The notes under the pieces: generated by a model
The model's database searches: none
Told to the model about the DNA's origin: nothing
The model's input: the letters and a program-made list of their open reading frames with translations, nothing else
Program-made: the position numbers and the translations under genes
NCBI GenBank assembly: GCA_000711775.1
Contig: ARYC01001127.1
Coordinates: 1-64,000, forward strand
Origin: Oxytricha trifallax
Taxonomy: Eukaryota > Ciliophora > Spirotrichea > Sporadotrichida > Oxytrichidae
DNA length: 64,000 bases
Direction of reading: 5' to 3'
Shown here: positions 13,801 to 22,492 of the stretch, in pieces
Layout: each line of letters opens with the position of its first letter
How positions within the stretch are numbered: the first letter of the stretch is position 1

Positions 13801-15752
13801 TCAAAGACATTATTGCTTGCTTTACGTTTCATGGTTATGGTATTGGAACTTTGAATTGGATTGTTTTTCTTTCTCTCTTCATCTAAAGCTATTTCACTTA
13901 CAATTCTGTCTCTCAATTCTCCTACTACTTTTAATAGTTATATTTAAATACTCCTATTCTAGGATATAATTTGCTAATAGTTTTACCTTTGCAATACATT
14001 CGCGAACGTTATCACGAGATTTATCAGAGAACTTTGAGATTTCTTCTGATATAAGTTTACGTCTATCCTCTTGTGTTTTAGCAAATTCCTCGATAGTCTT
14101 AGTATCGGAATTTCTCATAGTATCAACGAATCTAAGTTTTTCCATTTCGAGCATGTACTGTCTGTGCTTCATAAGATGTACACTGAAGTGATCCTGAAGC
14201 ATGAAAAGTTTCTCCTCAAGGGAATTTTAAGCTTTCATTCTATTTTGATGTTTGATAGTCTTTTTCCACATTCTCATAAACTTCCATCTCTTGAACTTCT
14301 TAAAGAAGGGTAGTTCCTTGATGTGGTTGTAGGAATCTCTTTCAATCAACCATTAGCCGAGAGATAAGAATTCGATTGGAGTGTCGTTTTCGTAAAGAGT
14401 GAGACCCTTGCCTGAAAGTGTGTAGTACTTCTACTCGTTTCTTTGTTGATAAGAGCATACTAGGAGATCATAAGGGTCACCATTTGGATTAGGATTCAAA
14501 TACACGAAAACTGTTTCTTCTTCACTTTTACTATCAAGTAAAAGCTCAATGTATTTATCAAGGTCGCTCCATTTTTGTGACTTTTGGTCTTTTTTGTTGG
14601 CAGCTGCATTTGCAACACTCTTTTTGTCCTCTACATTTGAATTATTAAGATTTTGTCTGAATTCTCTTTCATCAGCTCTGCTTTTGCTTGATACAGACAT
14701 CGTACCCTTAGATCTACCTCCTCTCTTAGTCATGGGAGATTCTCCTTTGGTAATGGGTGGTAGGACTTAACCCATGCCCACTCTCATTTCTTGTGGAAGC
14801 TTACCAGTTAATTTATCTAATAAGAACTTCGTTCTTGCTTGCTCTAAGTTCTTTTAACTTAAGCTCACTCCTCCTTCAAAGCCAGCATATACCATAGCTG
14901 GAGGCCCTGAGAAGAACTTGCTCTAATCAATTTAGCTCTGATTCAAAGTCTGATTTATTCTGTATCTAGTTTCTTCATCAATAGGAGGCATGTTTCTAGG
15001 CATTTACTTGCCAGTTTTACTCATTAATAACTGCTTATTACTAAACATCAATGTTGTATCGTGCACACCACCGAAACTGTTACCTAAATTCATGGTACCT
15101 CTTAAGTTACCACCTTAAATTCTAGGTTGAATAGCAAAATTATCCATCATTTTTCCAGCATTAAAAGAACCACCTAAGATATTTTGCTGGTGTCTGTTAT
15201 AGTCTGCGGTACCTTCTCCCAAATTTCTAGCTTCTTAAATGGCAGCTTCTTGGTAGCTTTCATTCATATTTTTGATAAGGTTAGTATTTAAATCTTAAAT
15301 CCTCTTCTTCAGGGGAGATAGACTTTGTATTCTATACAAGGTAATTGATAAAATTATTAAGTGTTCTTACTTATTCGAGTTCATTCTAGCTGAGAATGGT
15401 CTCGCAGACATATTGTCTTCGATTGGGCGTTTAACTGAAGGCATCGGTACATTCGAGATGCCACTATCATACAATCTGCGTTTCAATTCATTATTTTTAC
15501 TTTAAAACTATTAATACAATAATTCTTAATTAATCAATAAAGTTAAAGTAAAATTAAATAAATTAATGATTCATTTTTCTTTGCTCTATCAGCGACAAAA
15601 TTGTTTAAGTCAATCTATAATTTAAATCTTTAGTATCAGATATTTAAAGTGTCATCAATGCGCAATAGCACAAAGAAGTGAAATGTTCTTACTCTGTTTG
15701 TTTGATCTTGGGAAATCCCTCTTTTATTTGAAGGGAAGTTTGAATTCTACAT
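1819..15752 (-). CDS. Axonemal dynein heavy chain, germline form in many MDSs (C-terminus outside window)
   Basis: A motor ATPase of cilia. The start ATG is at 15752; about 3,600 codons lie here once IESs and two introns are removed. In order: an unusual Ser/Asn/Gly-rich N-terminal extension (15.75-14.4 kb); stem and linker (13.9-9.65 kb); AAA1 with P-loop [10 protein letters not shown] (~9.26 kb) and CLDEFNRI Walker B (~9.04 kb); AAA2 with [10 protein letters not shown] (~8.33 kb), [12 protein letters not shown] and [14 protein letters not shown]3 with GYTGVGKS (~6.85 kb); AAA4 with GVGGSGKQS (~5.39 kb); the stalk coiled coil (4.37-3.42 kb); AAA5 (3.3-2.7 kb) and the AAA5-AAA6 link, ending at YTN where the TBE begins. 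AAA6 and the C-terminal domain must lie left of the window. Wording near 3.0 kb (TENGI-like stretch, [11 protein letters not shown]) resembles single-headed inner-arm chains of the DNAH3/7/12 kind, a judgement from memory. All MDSs are in order and in one orientation. Confidence 0.96.
2332..2702. other. IES in dynein gene (371 bp), pointer TTGATTA
   Basis: Plus-strand TAATCAA at 2325-2331 and 2696-2702. Removal joins [12 protein letters not shown] to [19 protein letters not shown], the conserved link after AAA5. The longest IES in the gene apart from the TBE. Confidence 0.94.
3207..3258 (-). other. Small insert in dynein gene: intron (52 nt) or mini-IES
   Basis: The frame changes between [11 protein letters not shown] and [19 protein letters not shown]...AG stretch of 52 nt (minus strand, GTCAATAC to TTATAAG) restores it, but the donor is poor. 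A 19-bp IES with pointer TCAATA also restores the frame but leaves ten extra residues. I cannot decide between them. Confidence 0.5.
3873..4035. other. IES in dynein gene (163 bp), short pointer (TA)
   Basis: TA at 3871-3872 and 4034-4035. Removal joins [11 protein letters not shown] to [17 protein letters not shown] at the stalk tip (microtubule-binding domain), in frame. Confidence 0.78.
4371..4633. other. IES in dynein gene (263 bp), pointer TAAATCAA
   Basis: Plus-strand TTGATTTA at 4363-4370 and 4626-4633. Removal gives [20 protein letters not shown], entering the stalk coiled coil. Confidence 0.94.
5524..5601. other. IES in dynein gene, short pointer (TT)
   Basis: An AT-rich break between KLLKVLNHF and [20 protein letters not shown] pointer at 5522-5523 and about 5600-5601 restores the frame; the T-run on one side leaves the edge uncertain by a few bases. 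Confidence 0.72.
5748..5863. other. IES in dynein gene, pointer AATG
   Basis: Plus-strand CATT at 5744-5747 and 5860-5863. Removal of 116 bp joins MVRNFRM to [17 protein letters not shown] and skips an in-frame TGA. Confidence 0.9.
6051..6157. other. IES in dynein gene, pointer TAAGAG
   Basis: Plus-strand CTCTTA at 6045-6050 and 6152-6157. Removal of 107 bp gives [19 protein letters not shown], a highly conserved dynein reading. Confidence 0.94.
6248..6340. other. IES in dynein gene, pointer AAGCTGT
   Basis: Plus-strand ACAGCTT at 6241-6247 and 6334-6340. Removal of 93 bp joins QKMDEAV to [15 protein letters not shown]. Confidence 0.93.
6892..6989. other. IES in dynein gene, pointer GTTATTAT
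   Basis: Plus-strand ATAATAAC at 6884-6891 and 6982-6989. Removal of 98 bp joins YCLELLL to [17 protein letters not shown] just before the AAA3 P-loop. Confidence 0.93.
7138..7214. other. IES in dynein gene, pointer TTGACT
   Basis: Plus-strand AGTCAA at 7132-7137 and 7209-7214. Removal of 77 bp gives [20 protein letters not shown]. Confidence 0.92.
7418..7509. other. IES in dynein gene, boundary uncertain
   Basis: An AT-rich break between [12 protein letters not shown] and [15 protein letters not shown]. The in-frame joint seen uses only a 1-bp repeat, so the exact edges are tentative. No GT-AG pair gave a better joint. Confidence 0.6.
7668..7741. other. IES in dynein gene, pointer TAT
   Basis: Plus-strand ATA at 7665-7667 and 7739-7741. 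Removal of 74 bp joins [10 protein letters not shown] to [17 protein letters not shown]. Confidence 0.83.
7883..7946. other. IES in dynein gene, pointer ATC
   Basis: Plus-strand GAT at 7880-7882 and 7944-7946. Removal of 64 bp gives [20 protein letters not shown], as expected in AAA2. Confidence 0.88.
8191..8246. other. IES in dynein gene, pointer TGTTAA
   Basis: Plus-strand TTAACA at 8185-8190 and 8241-8246. Removal of 56 bp joins DDRFQSV to [19 protein letters not shown] in AAA2. Confidence 0.92.
9131..9216. other. IES in dynein gene, pointer ATGTT
   Basis: Plus-strand AACAT at 9126-9130 and 9212-9216. Removal of 86 bp joins DLAKALGM to [17 protein letters not shown] inside AAA1. Confidence 0.92.
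9392..9464. other. IES in dynein gene, pointer GAAATAT
   Basis: Plus-strand ATATTTC at 9385-9391 and 9458-9464. Removal of 73 bp gives [19 protein letters not shown], a conserved AAA1 reading. The open frame through part of this IES (MKTKK...) is accidental. Confidence 0.93.
9568..9642. other. IES in dynein gene, pointer ATAATGT
   Basis: Plus-strand ACATTAT at 9561-9567 and 9636-9642. Removal of 75 bp joins [11 protein letters not shown] to [16 protein letters not shown]. Confidence 0.92.
10170..10346. other. IES in dynein gene (177 bp), pointer AGGTA
   Basis: Plus-strand TACCT at 10165-10169 and 10342-10346. Removal joins [13 protein letters not shown] to [16 protein letters not shown] in frame, as expected for the linker just before AAA1. 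Confidence 0.92.
11166..11519. other. Long IES in dynein gene (354 bp), pointer AAT
   Basis: Plus-strand ATT at 11163-11165 and 11517-11519. Removal joins DTFKGAMPI to [14 protein letters not shown], the expected dynein linker reading. The interior has no coding pattern that I can see. Confidence 0.85.
11996..12086. other. IES in dynein gene, pointer AAC
   Basis: Plus-strand GTT at 11993-11995 and 12084-12086. Removal of 91 bp joins SQLSNIVSN to [15 protein letters not shown]. Confidence 0.8.
12216..12250. other. IES in dynein gene, pointer GATAGAGT (35 bp)
   Basis: Plus-strand ACTCTATC at 12208-12215 and 12243-12250. Without the insert the two sides are in different frames; with it removed they read [19 protein letters not shown]. 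The shortest clear IES of this gene. Confidence 0.9.
12449..12508. other. IES in dynein gene, pointer TTACT
   Basis: Plus-strand AGTAA at 12444-12448 and 12504-12508. Removal of 60 bp joins SKGCRSKLL to [14 protein letters not shown] in frame. Confidence 0.82.
12999..13045. other. IES in dynein gene, 9-bp pointer AGACTAAAT
   Basis: Plus-strand repeat ATTTAGTCT at 12990-12998 and 13037-13045. Removal of 47 bp joins CFASGLDQ to [11 protein letters not shown]. This is the longest pointer found in the gene. Confidence 0.92.
13177..13226. other. IES in dynein gene, short pointer (AA)
   Basis: This separates the acidic stretch GDDDEEEDEN from [20 protein letters not shown]. An AA pointer restores the frame. 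The boundary is less certain because the pointer is only 2 bp. Confidence 0.65.
13622..13671. other. IES in dynein gene, short pointer (TA)
   Basis: An AT-rich break between LESLANIFL and [17 protein letters not shown] 2-bp TA pointer restores the frame; two registers 3 bp apart are equally good, so the right edge is uncertain by 3 bp. Confidence 0.7.
13940..13982. other. IES in dynein gene, pointer AACTATTA
   Basis: The plus-strand repeat TAATAGTT occurs at 13932-13939 and 13975-13982. Loss of 43 bp gives [19 protein letters not shown] in one frame. No GT-AG choice that I tried gave as good a joint. Confidence 0.9.
15332..15370 (-). other. Intron 2 of the dynein gene (39 nt)
   Basis: It begins GTAAGAACAC and ends CTTGTATAG. 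Removal gives ...[16 protein letters not shown] in one frame, continuing unbroken to 13983. It starts with the same ten bases (GTAAGAACA plus C/T) as intron 1. Confidence 0.82.
15493..15575. other. IES in dynein gene, pointer AATGAAT
   Basis: Direct repeat ATTCATT (plus strand) at 15486-15492 and 15569-15575. Keeping one copy joins RAKKNE to LKRRLYDSG in frame. 83 bp, AT-rich. Coordinates for this and the following IESs run from after the left pointer to the end of the right pointer. Confidence 0.9.
15615..15692 (-). other. Intron 1 of the dynein gene (78 nt)
   Basis: It begins GTAAGAACAT and ends AATTATAG on the minus strand. Its removal joins ...QDQTNR to [10 protein letters not shown] in frame and skips an in-frame TGA. 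The donor fits the GTAAG consensus and no pointer-like direct repeat is seen, so this is an intron, not an IES. Confidence 0.85.
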
Positions 15753-15789
15753 TTTAACAATATATGACTTCTTTTCTTAGAATCTAAGA

Positions 15790-16480
15790 ATTATATATAT
15801 AAATTATTGTAAGAATAAAATACCATCAGAAATAGTGTGAAAATTTGTTATATAATTTATAAATGTAAAATAAAAATCATAAACAAATTTAATTAAAAAA
15901 ATAATATCATTAGGTTAAGTAAAATTGATAATAATATATTAAATTTAATAAAAAATTTTCTAGCTTGGAAACCATATTTTATAAGTAATTACCGATTTGT
16001 CAAATATAATTAAATCATATAAAGTTTATAATAAAATTAAAATAAAAACCAATGTTAAATTCTTTTAAAAAATAATGGACTGTATTGAATTATAAATTTA
16101 AGATCTATATTAAAATTATAGTCAAAAGTTATTTTTTTTAAAATGCCACATCACTTATTATATTTCAATATAAAATATTTTAAATTTATTGGTAGCTTTC
16201 TTGAATTTATTTATTATTAAGATTATATATCACTCTTTTTTACTTTTCCAGTATAATAAAAATTATGAATATTGATTATACTATTAAGAATATATTAAAA
16301 TTGTCATAAATTAAAATGTTTCCTGATTATTTAAATAAAACTAATTGGAAAATAATGAATTTAAAAGTAAATATTATTAGAGTAAATATAAGATATTAAT
16401 TGTTGAAGAGATGAAAAAAATATCACTACTATTAACACACAAAATATTGAATTTTTTAACTTAATTAAAAAAATAAAAAT
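15790..16480. other. AT-rich DNA upstream of the dynein gene, no gene seen
   Basis: Composition drops to roughly four-fifths A+T after the likely 5' untranslated region (about 15753-15790). No coding frame, repeat end or RNA gene recognised. The macronuclear chromosome end (telomere addition point) probably lies near 15780-15830, which is an inference. Confidence 0.5.
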
Positions 16481-17897
16481 ATAATAACTATAAATTTACA
16501 GGGTAGGAATAAATTGAGCTAAAATGCTTTAAAATTGCAATTGCTAATTTTTAATATAATAATCTAACCATTTTTAATAGTTATTTGCAATTAAATTGAT
16601 TTCAAATTGAATTTATTTAATTATATTTTGCATGTAAAAATAAATTTTAACCATTTAGTCTGTATGTTTTCCTATAATAACCTAAACTTTCATACTCCTT
16701 ATTTTATTTAAACTACTTTAAGATTTATATATGGAATATTTAAAATAGAAATAATTAATATTTAGAGAATTAATTTTGAAATAAAATCATATATATATAT
16801 TATATTAATACCTATAATTAAATTAAAATAAATAAGCATTGTGTTTTTCCATATTAGATTTTGGTTTCATAAGCAAATCATTTTTGAATTTTAAGAGAAT
16901 ATTAAATAAACAATTAATTTAAAAAAAAGTTAGTCAGTATTCTCCCAATTTAAAAAATTATATGAAATAATTTAATTTCGAGATTTTATGAATAATTTAT
17001 AGATTAATTCGCCAAATAAAATAAAATGAATCCTTAATACATAAGATCTCATAAAGATATAAATTTTAAATTTATAAAATATTTCTTTATTATTTTATAA
17101 AAGATTATAAAAAGAATGGTAAGTGAAATTTAATTCATTCAACAAATTACGTTATAAAATAATTAATTATAGTATAAAGATATTTTGCAAAAATTTTTAA
17201 TAAAAGATAAATGTATTATTGCAATTTAAAACACATTAAAAAAATCCCAAAGTTTAATGTATAAGTTAATTGATATGTAGGGTAAAGTTGGGGCCTTATT
17301 GTAAAGAAAAAGCAAGTTTACAAATTAAGATTATTTTCACTCATTTTTTTTATTTTCATATTGAGAAAAAATAATAAAATTTTATAAAATTAAATAATTT
17401 AATACATATGTTGCTTATCTTCTTCTAATAAATTGATTATAAATTAAATTAAAGAACAATATTGAAATTAAAATTACTTCATAGCTTCATTATTTTATGA
17501 AATATTAAAATAAAACATATTTTTGACAATTTATTTAAAATAAGTGAAAATAGTGAATCTGCAAGTAAATTATTATTATTAAAAAGTTTTTTAATTTGAG
17601 TTGTTGAAAATTAATAAAGTATCACTACTTATAACAAATTATTTATTAATAATTATTAATTTTATTAAATTTATTAAAATTTATTAATAAATTATAATAA
17701 CTATTTGATAGGCAGGGAATTTGGAATAAGATGCTTTAAAAATTCTAATTTATTAAATGATAATTTTACCATTTTTATATGTTATTAGTAGTTACTATTT
17801 TAAATTAAAATACAATATTTTGGTTAAATTCTTAATCTAGAATTTTTTAAAGAAAAGTTATAAGGTTTAATTATATTTTGCATGAATTTATTTTTTT

Positions 17898-18538
17898 TGG
17901 GTAATGGCACCCAAAGCGGGGCAAGATAAAATTTTTCTCAGAATTTTTAAATTATTTAAATTTCAATAAATCCTTCAAATTACTTGATATAACTTAATAT
18001 ATGGATTCCTAATGACCTTATTAATAGATCATAGACTCTTATTTCTTTGAATAACTTAACCTTCGAGATGTAAACTAAAATTTGAAATGAAAAAATATAT
18101 AAACAAATATCCATTCTTAAATTATTATATTTTCATAATAAATATATTATTTTCCAGATTTATTGCTTCATCAACTATGCTTACTATTTTATATATTAAT
18201 ATTAGTCTTTGATTGCTAAGGACACAAAATTTGCTTCTTAAATAATATTAATTTGGCTTGGTTGATGAAGCAATAAATCTGGAAAATAATATATTTATTA
18301 TGAAAATATAATAATTTAAGAATGGATATTTGTTTATATATTTTTTCATTTCAAATTTTAGTTTACATCTCGAAGGTTAAGTTATTCAAAGAAATAAGAG
18401 TCTATGATCTATTAATAAGGTCATTAGGAATCCATATATTAAGTTATATCAAGTAATTTGAAGGATTTATTGAAATTTAAATAATTTAAAAATTCTGAGA
18501 AAAATTTTATCTTGCCCCGCTTTGGGTGCCATTACCCA
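17898..18538. mobile_element. Fold-back element 1 with apparently perfect 278-bp arms
   Basis: Left arm 17898-18175 begins TGGGTAATGGCACCCAAAGC; right arm 18261-18538 is its reverse complement with no mismatch that I could find; loop 18176-18260. It is flanked on both sides by runs of seven or eight T, compatible with a 7-8 bp target duplication but uninformative. No coding sequence. The near-identity of the arms implies recent insertion or arm conversion. It lies inside repeat copy A and is absent from the equivalent place in copy B. Confidence 0.9.
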
Positions 18539-19348
18539 TTTTTTTATTATGATCTTAATATTTTAATGTATTTTATTTAAGATTTACTAAACTTTCACCT
18601 ACTATATATTACTTAAACTACTTAAAGAAATTTATATGGATTAATAAAAATAGGGCTAATTTATATATTGAGAATTATGAATTACTATTATATTATCAAT
18701 TAATAATACTAATAAAAAATAGTAAAATGTCAAAAACTACATATTTAAAAGTAGAAGATTCCAGGCTGATTCAATTTATGTTTTGCGTTTTAGTGGTTAT
18801 TTTTAAAATAAAATAAAATAGTTAAAATAAATAAAAATAATATTGTAATCTTTGAAATCAGTAGAAGTTTAATTTTTTATGCAAATAAATTTCATGCTGT
18901 AGTAGATTCATAATTGTCGTAAAAACAATCAGAGGTGTGATAAAACGATTTTTTGATTGTTGCATGCAACATATCATGAAAGCAATATTTTAGAAATTGA
19001 AATAAAAAAACAGGATAGAAATATTTTAAAGGGGAGGTAAATCAATAGTATTGCTACATTAAAGCCTAAAAGCCCTGAATATGTTTGGAAAATATACTAA
19101 ATAAATAAAAAATCCCAGTGCCTATATTACTTACTTTAACTTAACTTAATCTTTATAATATTTATGTAATACATCTTCTTTGTAGCAGACTAATGAATAA
19201 TTTATATAAAATTTTTTAATAAAATGATGGGAAAACAACAATTTAAGATCCTAATCAGACTCTATCTAAATAATACAGATTTATTTTAATGAAGTTTTAT
19301 TAAAAATTAAATTATAATTATAATAAATGCTTTTTTTTTGACTTTTTA

Positions 19349-20271
19349 GCATTATTATAAAAAATAAGTATAAAATTAACAGGAAGGGGCGTAGTCGGTG
19401 CAAAAAATTTTTCGAAATCCTCTGTCGGTGCAAAATTTTTATCTCAAAAAACGCCAAAATCTTAAGTCGGTGCAAGATCAATTTTTGACATTTAATATTA
19501 ATTTGATCAACCTACCCCAATAAAACATATCAGAATTTATTAAAATTTAATTTTTAACTTCTGATTCGAACTCCTTCATGACATCTCGATCATATGACAC
19601 TATTATATTAATTTAAAATTATTATTATTTAAATATATAATAATATTTCTCTGGAACATATATTTGAATTAAGTAATATAATTAAATATTTTTTTATTAT
19701 TAAATCATATTAAGTCAATTAAAAACGTAGATTAGCAATTAAGAAGATCATTTACATTGGCTGAAATTTATTTTGTCTCGCATAATATCATACTAATCAA
19801 GGTGTGAGATTTTAATATTATGCTAGTTTGATATTATGCGAGACAAAATAAATTTCAGCCAATGTAAATGATCTTCTTAATTGCTAATCTACGTTTTTAA
19901 TTGACTTAATATGATTTAATAATAAAAAATATTTAATTATATTAATTAATTCAAATATATGTTCCAGAGAAATATTATTTTATATTTAAATAATAATAAT
20001 TTTAAATTAATATAATAGTGTCATATGATCGAGATGTCATAAAGGAGTTCGAATCAGAAGTTGAAAAGTAAATTTTAATAAATTTTGATATGTTTTATTG
20101 GGGTAGGTTGATCAAATTAATATTAAATGTCAAAAAATGATCTTGCACCGACTTAAGATTTTGGCGTTTTTTGAGAAAAAAATTTTGCACCAACAGAGGA
20201 TTTCGAAAATTTTTTTTTGCACCGACTTCGCCCCTTCCTGTTAATTTTATACTTATTTTTTATAATAATGC
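19349..20271. mobile_element. Fold-back element 2, ~447-bp arms
   Basis: Left arm 19349 to about 19794, right arm about 19823-20271. The arms contain GGAAGGGGCG and two or three copies of GTCGGTGCAA spaced about 35 bp apart near the outer ends (19393, 19424, 19464; mirrored at 20140-20228). The arms differ at a handful of bases, so this is older than element 1. In repeat copy B the flanks meet without this insert, which supports mobility. The outermost ~30 bp may belong to the host repeat rather than the element. Confidence 0.85.
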
Positions 20272-21260
20272 TTCTCTTCAAGGCTAATTTAGATTACCAA
20301 TAAATAAAATCGGATAAGAACTTCAATTATATTCTAATTATTCTTAGATGACTAATTTTTTATTTTATATTTAAATTTAATAAGTTTAAAACTTAATCTT
20401 TAACAATAGATTCGTAGAACAATTATATTTATGTGACTGGGACAATTACACCACACGATCTCTTGATATATGGTGATATTGAATATCTCAAATTAGACAA
20501 AGGACTACCCTATTAAACTTGGGTAGAGAGTAATTAAATGAAATAATCTTTTTTAAATTTAATAATTCTATGTTTCTTCTTCAATTAAAGTTGAATTTTA
20601 TAGAGAAAATAAACTTTCAATTTAAATCATAAAATATAATTACTTCCCATAGATGTATGTACAGAGCAGATTTTCTTAAAATAATATTTTTTTTATTTAT
20701 TTCTTTATCATAAGTTGTAATTAACATCTCCATGATTACTAAAAGTGATAAAATAATCAAATTATCAAATAATACTGTAACATCTTTATGCCAGAATTAA
20801 TTTAAGACTTTTATAAATTATTCAATATTTACCCTTAAATTTTACAATTCATTTTGGTACACAATCATAATTAACGGCAAGTTAATTTATTTAGTCCCAA
20901 GTGAACCAGTCTATAATAATAAAATTTCCCATTTATAGAAGTTTTAATGCATCATAATTTAATTGAATCTCATCAAAATAGTATTTCTATAAGCGTAAAT
21001 AAAATTGAAAAATATTAAATATGCTCCCAATTAGTCCATATTAATTTGGCCCAAGCTTTTTTATAAAAATACGATATGGATCTAAATTTGATATATTCAA
21101 AAGGCTATATTGGGTAGGTATTTTATTAAATCTTTAATTACACTCAAGATACTTAAAATTCGATTTATCTATTAAATGTAATATTATTTAACAAATAGTA
21201 TAATTTATAAAAGACACATCAGTAAAATATCATTATCTAGAAAATGCTTCAAAAAAATTG

Positions 21261-22492
21261 AAATCATGCTCATTGTCTTCTGACTCGGAATATTTGGGAA
21301 TATTTATCATAAATTTTTTATAGTAAATATATCAATTATAATAATAGTTTAAGAAAATATTTTAATTAAAATCAATCTTTTAATTTAATTAATTAAAAAT
21401 AAATTGTAACATAATTTAAATTGGGATGTTTTAGCTCACAAAATAGGCAAATATTGAAAGATTTATCCAATAGTATAAAATATTTAACATTTATGCTATA
21501 ATACAAAATATTTATATAAAATATAGTAAGGAATTTATACAAGGCGTCAGTTAATAAAAGTTTTTATTTTATTGTTACTTAATTTTAAACTTAAATATTT
21601 TTACCATAAAATATAATATTTCAAAATTGATATTCAAAATTAAATTAAATATAATAAATTCTCTTAAAAATTTTAAATTTAAATCAATTATTAATTAACA
21701 TTGAGTGAATCAATATTGCTTAAAAAATTAAAAATATGATAAGAAAATATAAAACAATATTTTAATTTAATTTTAAAATTGTTGAAAAAATACAAAAATT
21801 ATGTTCACAAATTCAGAAAAGCTTAAGTATCAATAAAATATAATTTATGATGTGTTATTAAGAAATTTTATAATTAAAATTGAGATTCATCATGCAAAAT
21901 TAAAAAATTTGAAATTTAAATAGGTATTAATGCAAAAAAATTTACTTTCTTGTAACATTCTATAAAAGTTAATTAAAATTTCTAATTAATTTGTTGAAAA
22001 TAAATAGATATAATTCAAAATATCATTGGAAATATTTGAATATATATTGAATTTGTAGAGTTAAAGTTTTTAAGGCATTTACAAATGTAAGTTTACTCTT
22101 ATATAAATAAATCTATATGTAGAGTTATTTAAAGTAGTCGTGTATTATTTATAATGAAAACTAAAACGAAATCATTATTTTTTTAAACTACAAAATATTC
22201 ATATTTCAGATAAATTATAGCCTTAAGTTTAAGAAAAAAACTAAAAAGAATTTATATTATTTTACATTAAGTAAATATTAAAATTGCATAAATTGAAATA
22301 TAATAAAAAATCTAAGTTGATAAAATATGGTATACATTAATAAAATAAATTCATATGTTTTACTATATTATTAAATTATTTTTTGTCACTTTTAATAATC
22401 TAATAAATTATAATAAATAACTAATTACATATTTTGTGTCGCTTATATTAGTATTTACAATATTATCAAAATAGATTTAAAATGGGAAATTA
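21261..22492. other. AT-rich DNA, nothing recognised
   Basis: No coding frame, inverted repeat or telomere-like motif seen between repeat copy A and fold-back element 3. Confidence 0.5.

Larger units (their letters stand above)
16490..21260. repeat. Germline-limited AT-rich repeat family, copy A (with partial tandem unit)
   Basis: Landmarks shared in order with copy B (55.1-59.4 kb): a TTTAAACTACTT...TATATGG stretch (16.70, 18.61 and 55.31 kb), TATGTAATACATCTTC (19.16 and 55.81 kb), ATAATGCTT.TCTTCAAGG (20.26 and 56.05 kb), TTAATAAGTTTAAAACT (20.38 and 58.07 kb), a GGACTAC.CTAT.AAACTTGG stretch (20.50 and 58.19 kb) and TAAAAATACGATATGGATCT (21.06 and 59.26 kb). A shorter related unit lies at 16.49-16.80 kb, so the family may be partly tandem. 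Fold-back elements at 17898-18538 and 19349-20271 split copy A. No long frame was found; the type of element is unknown. Confidence 0.75.
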
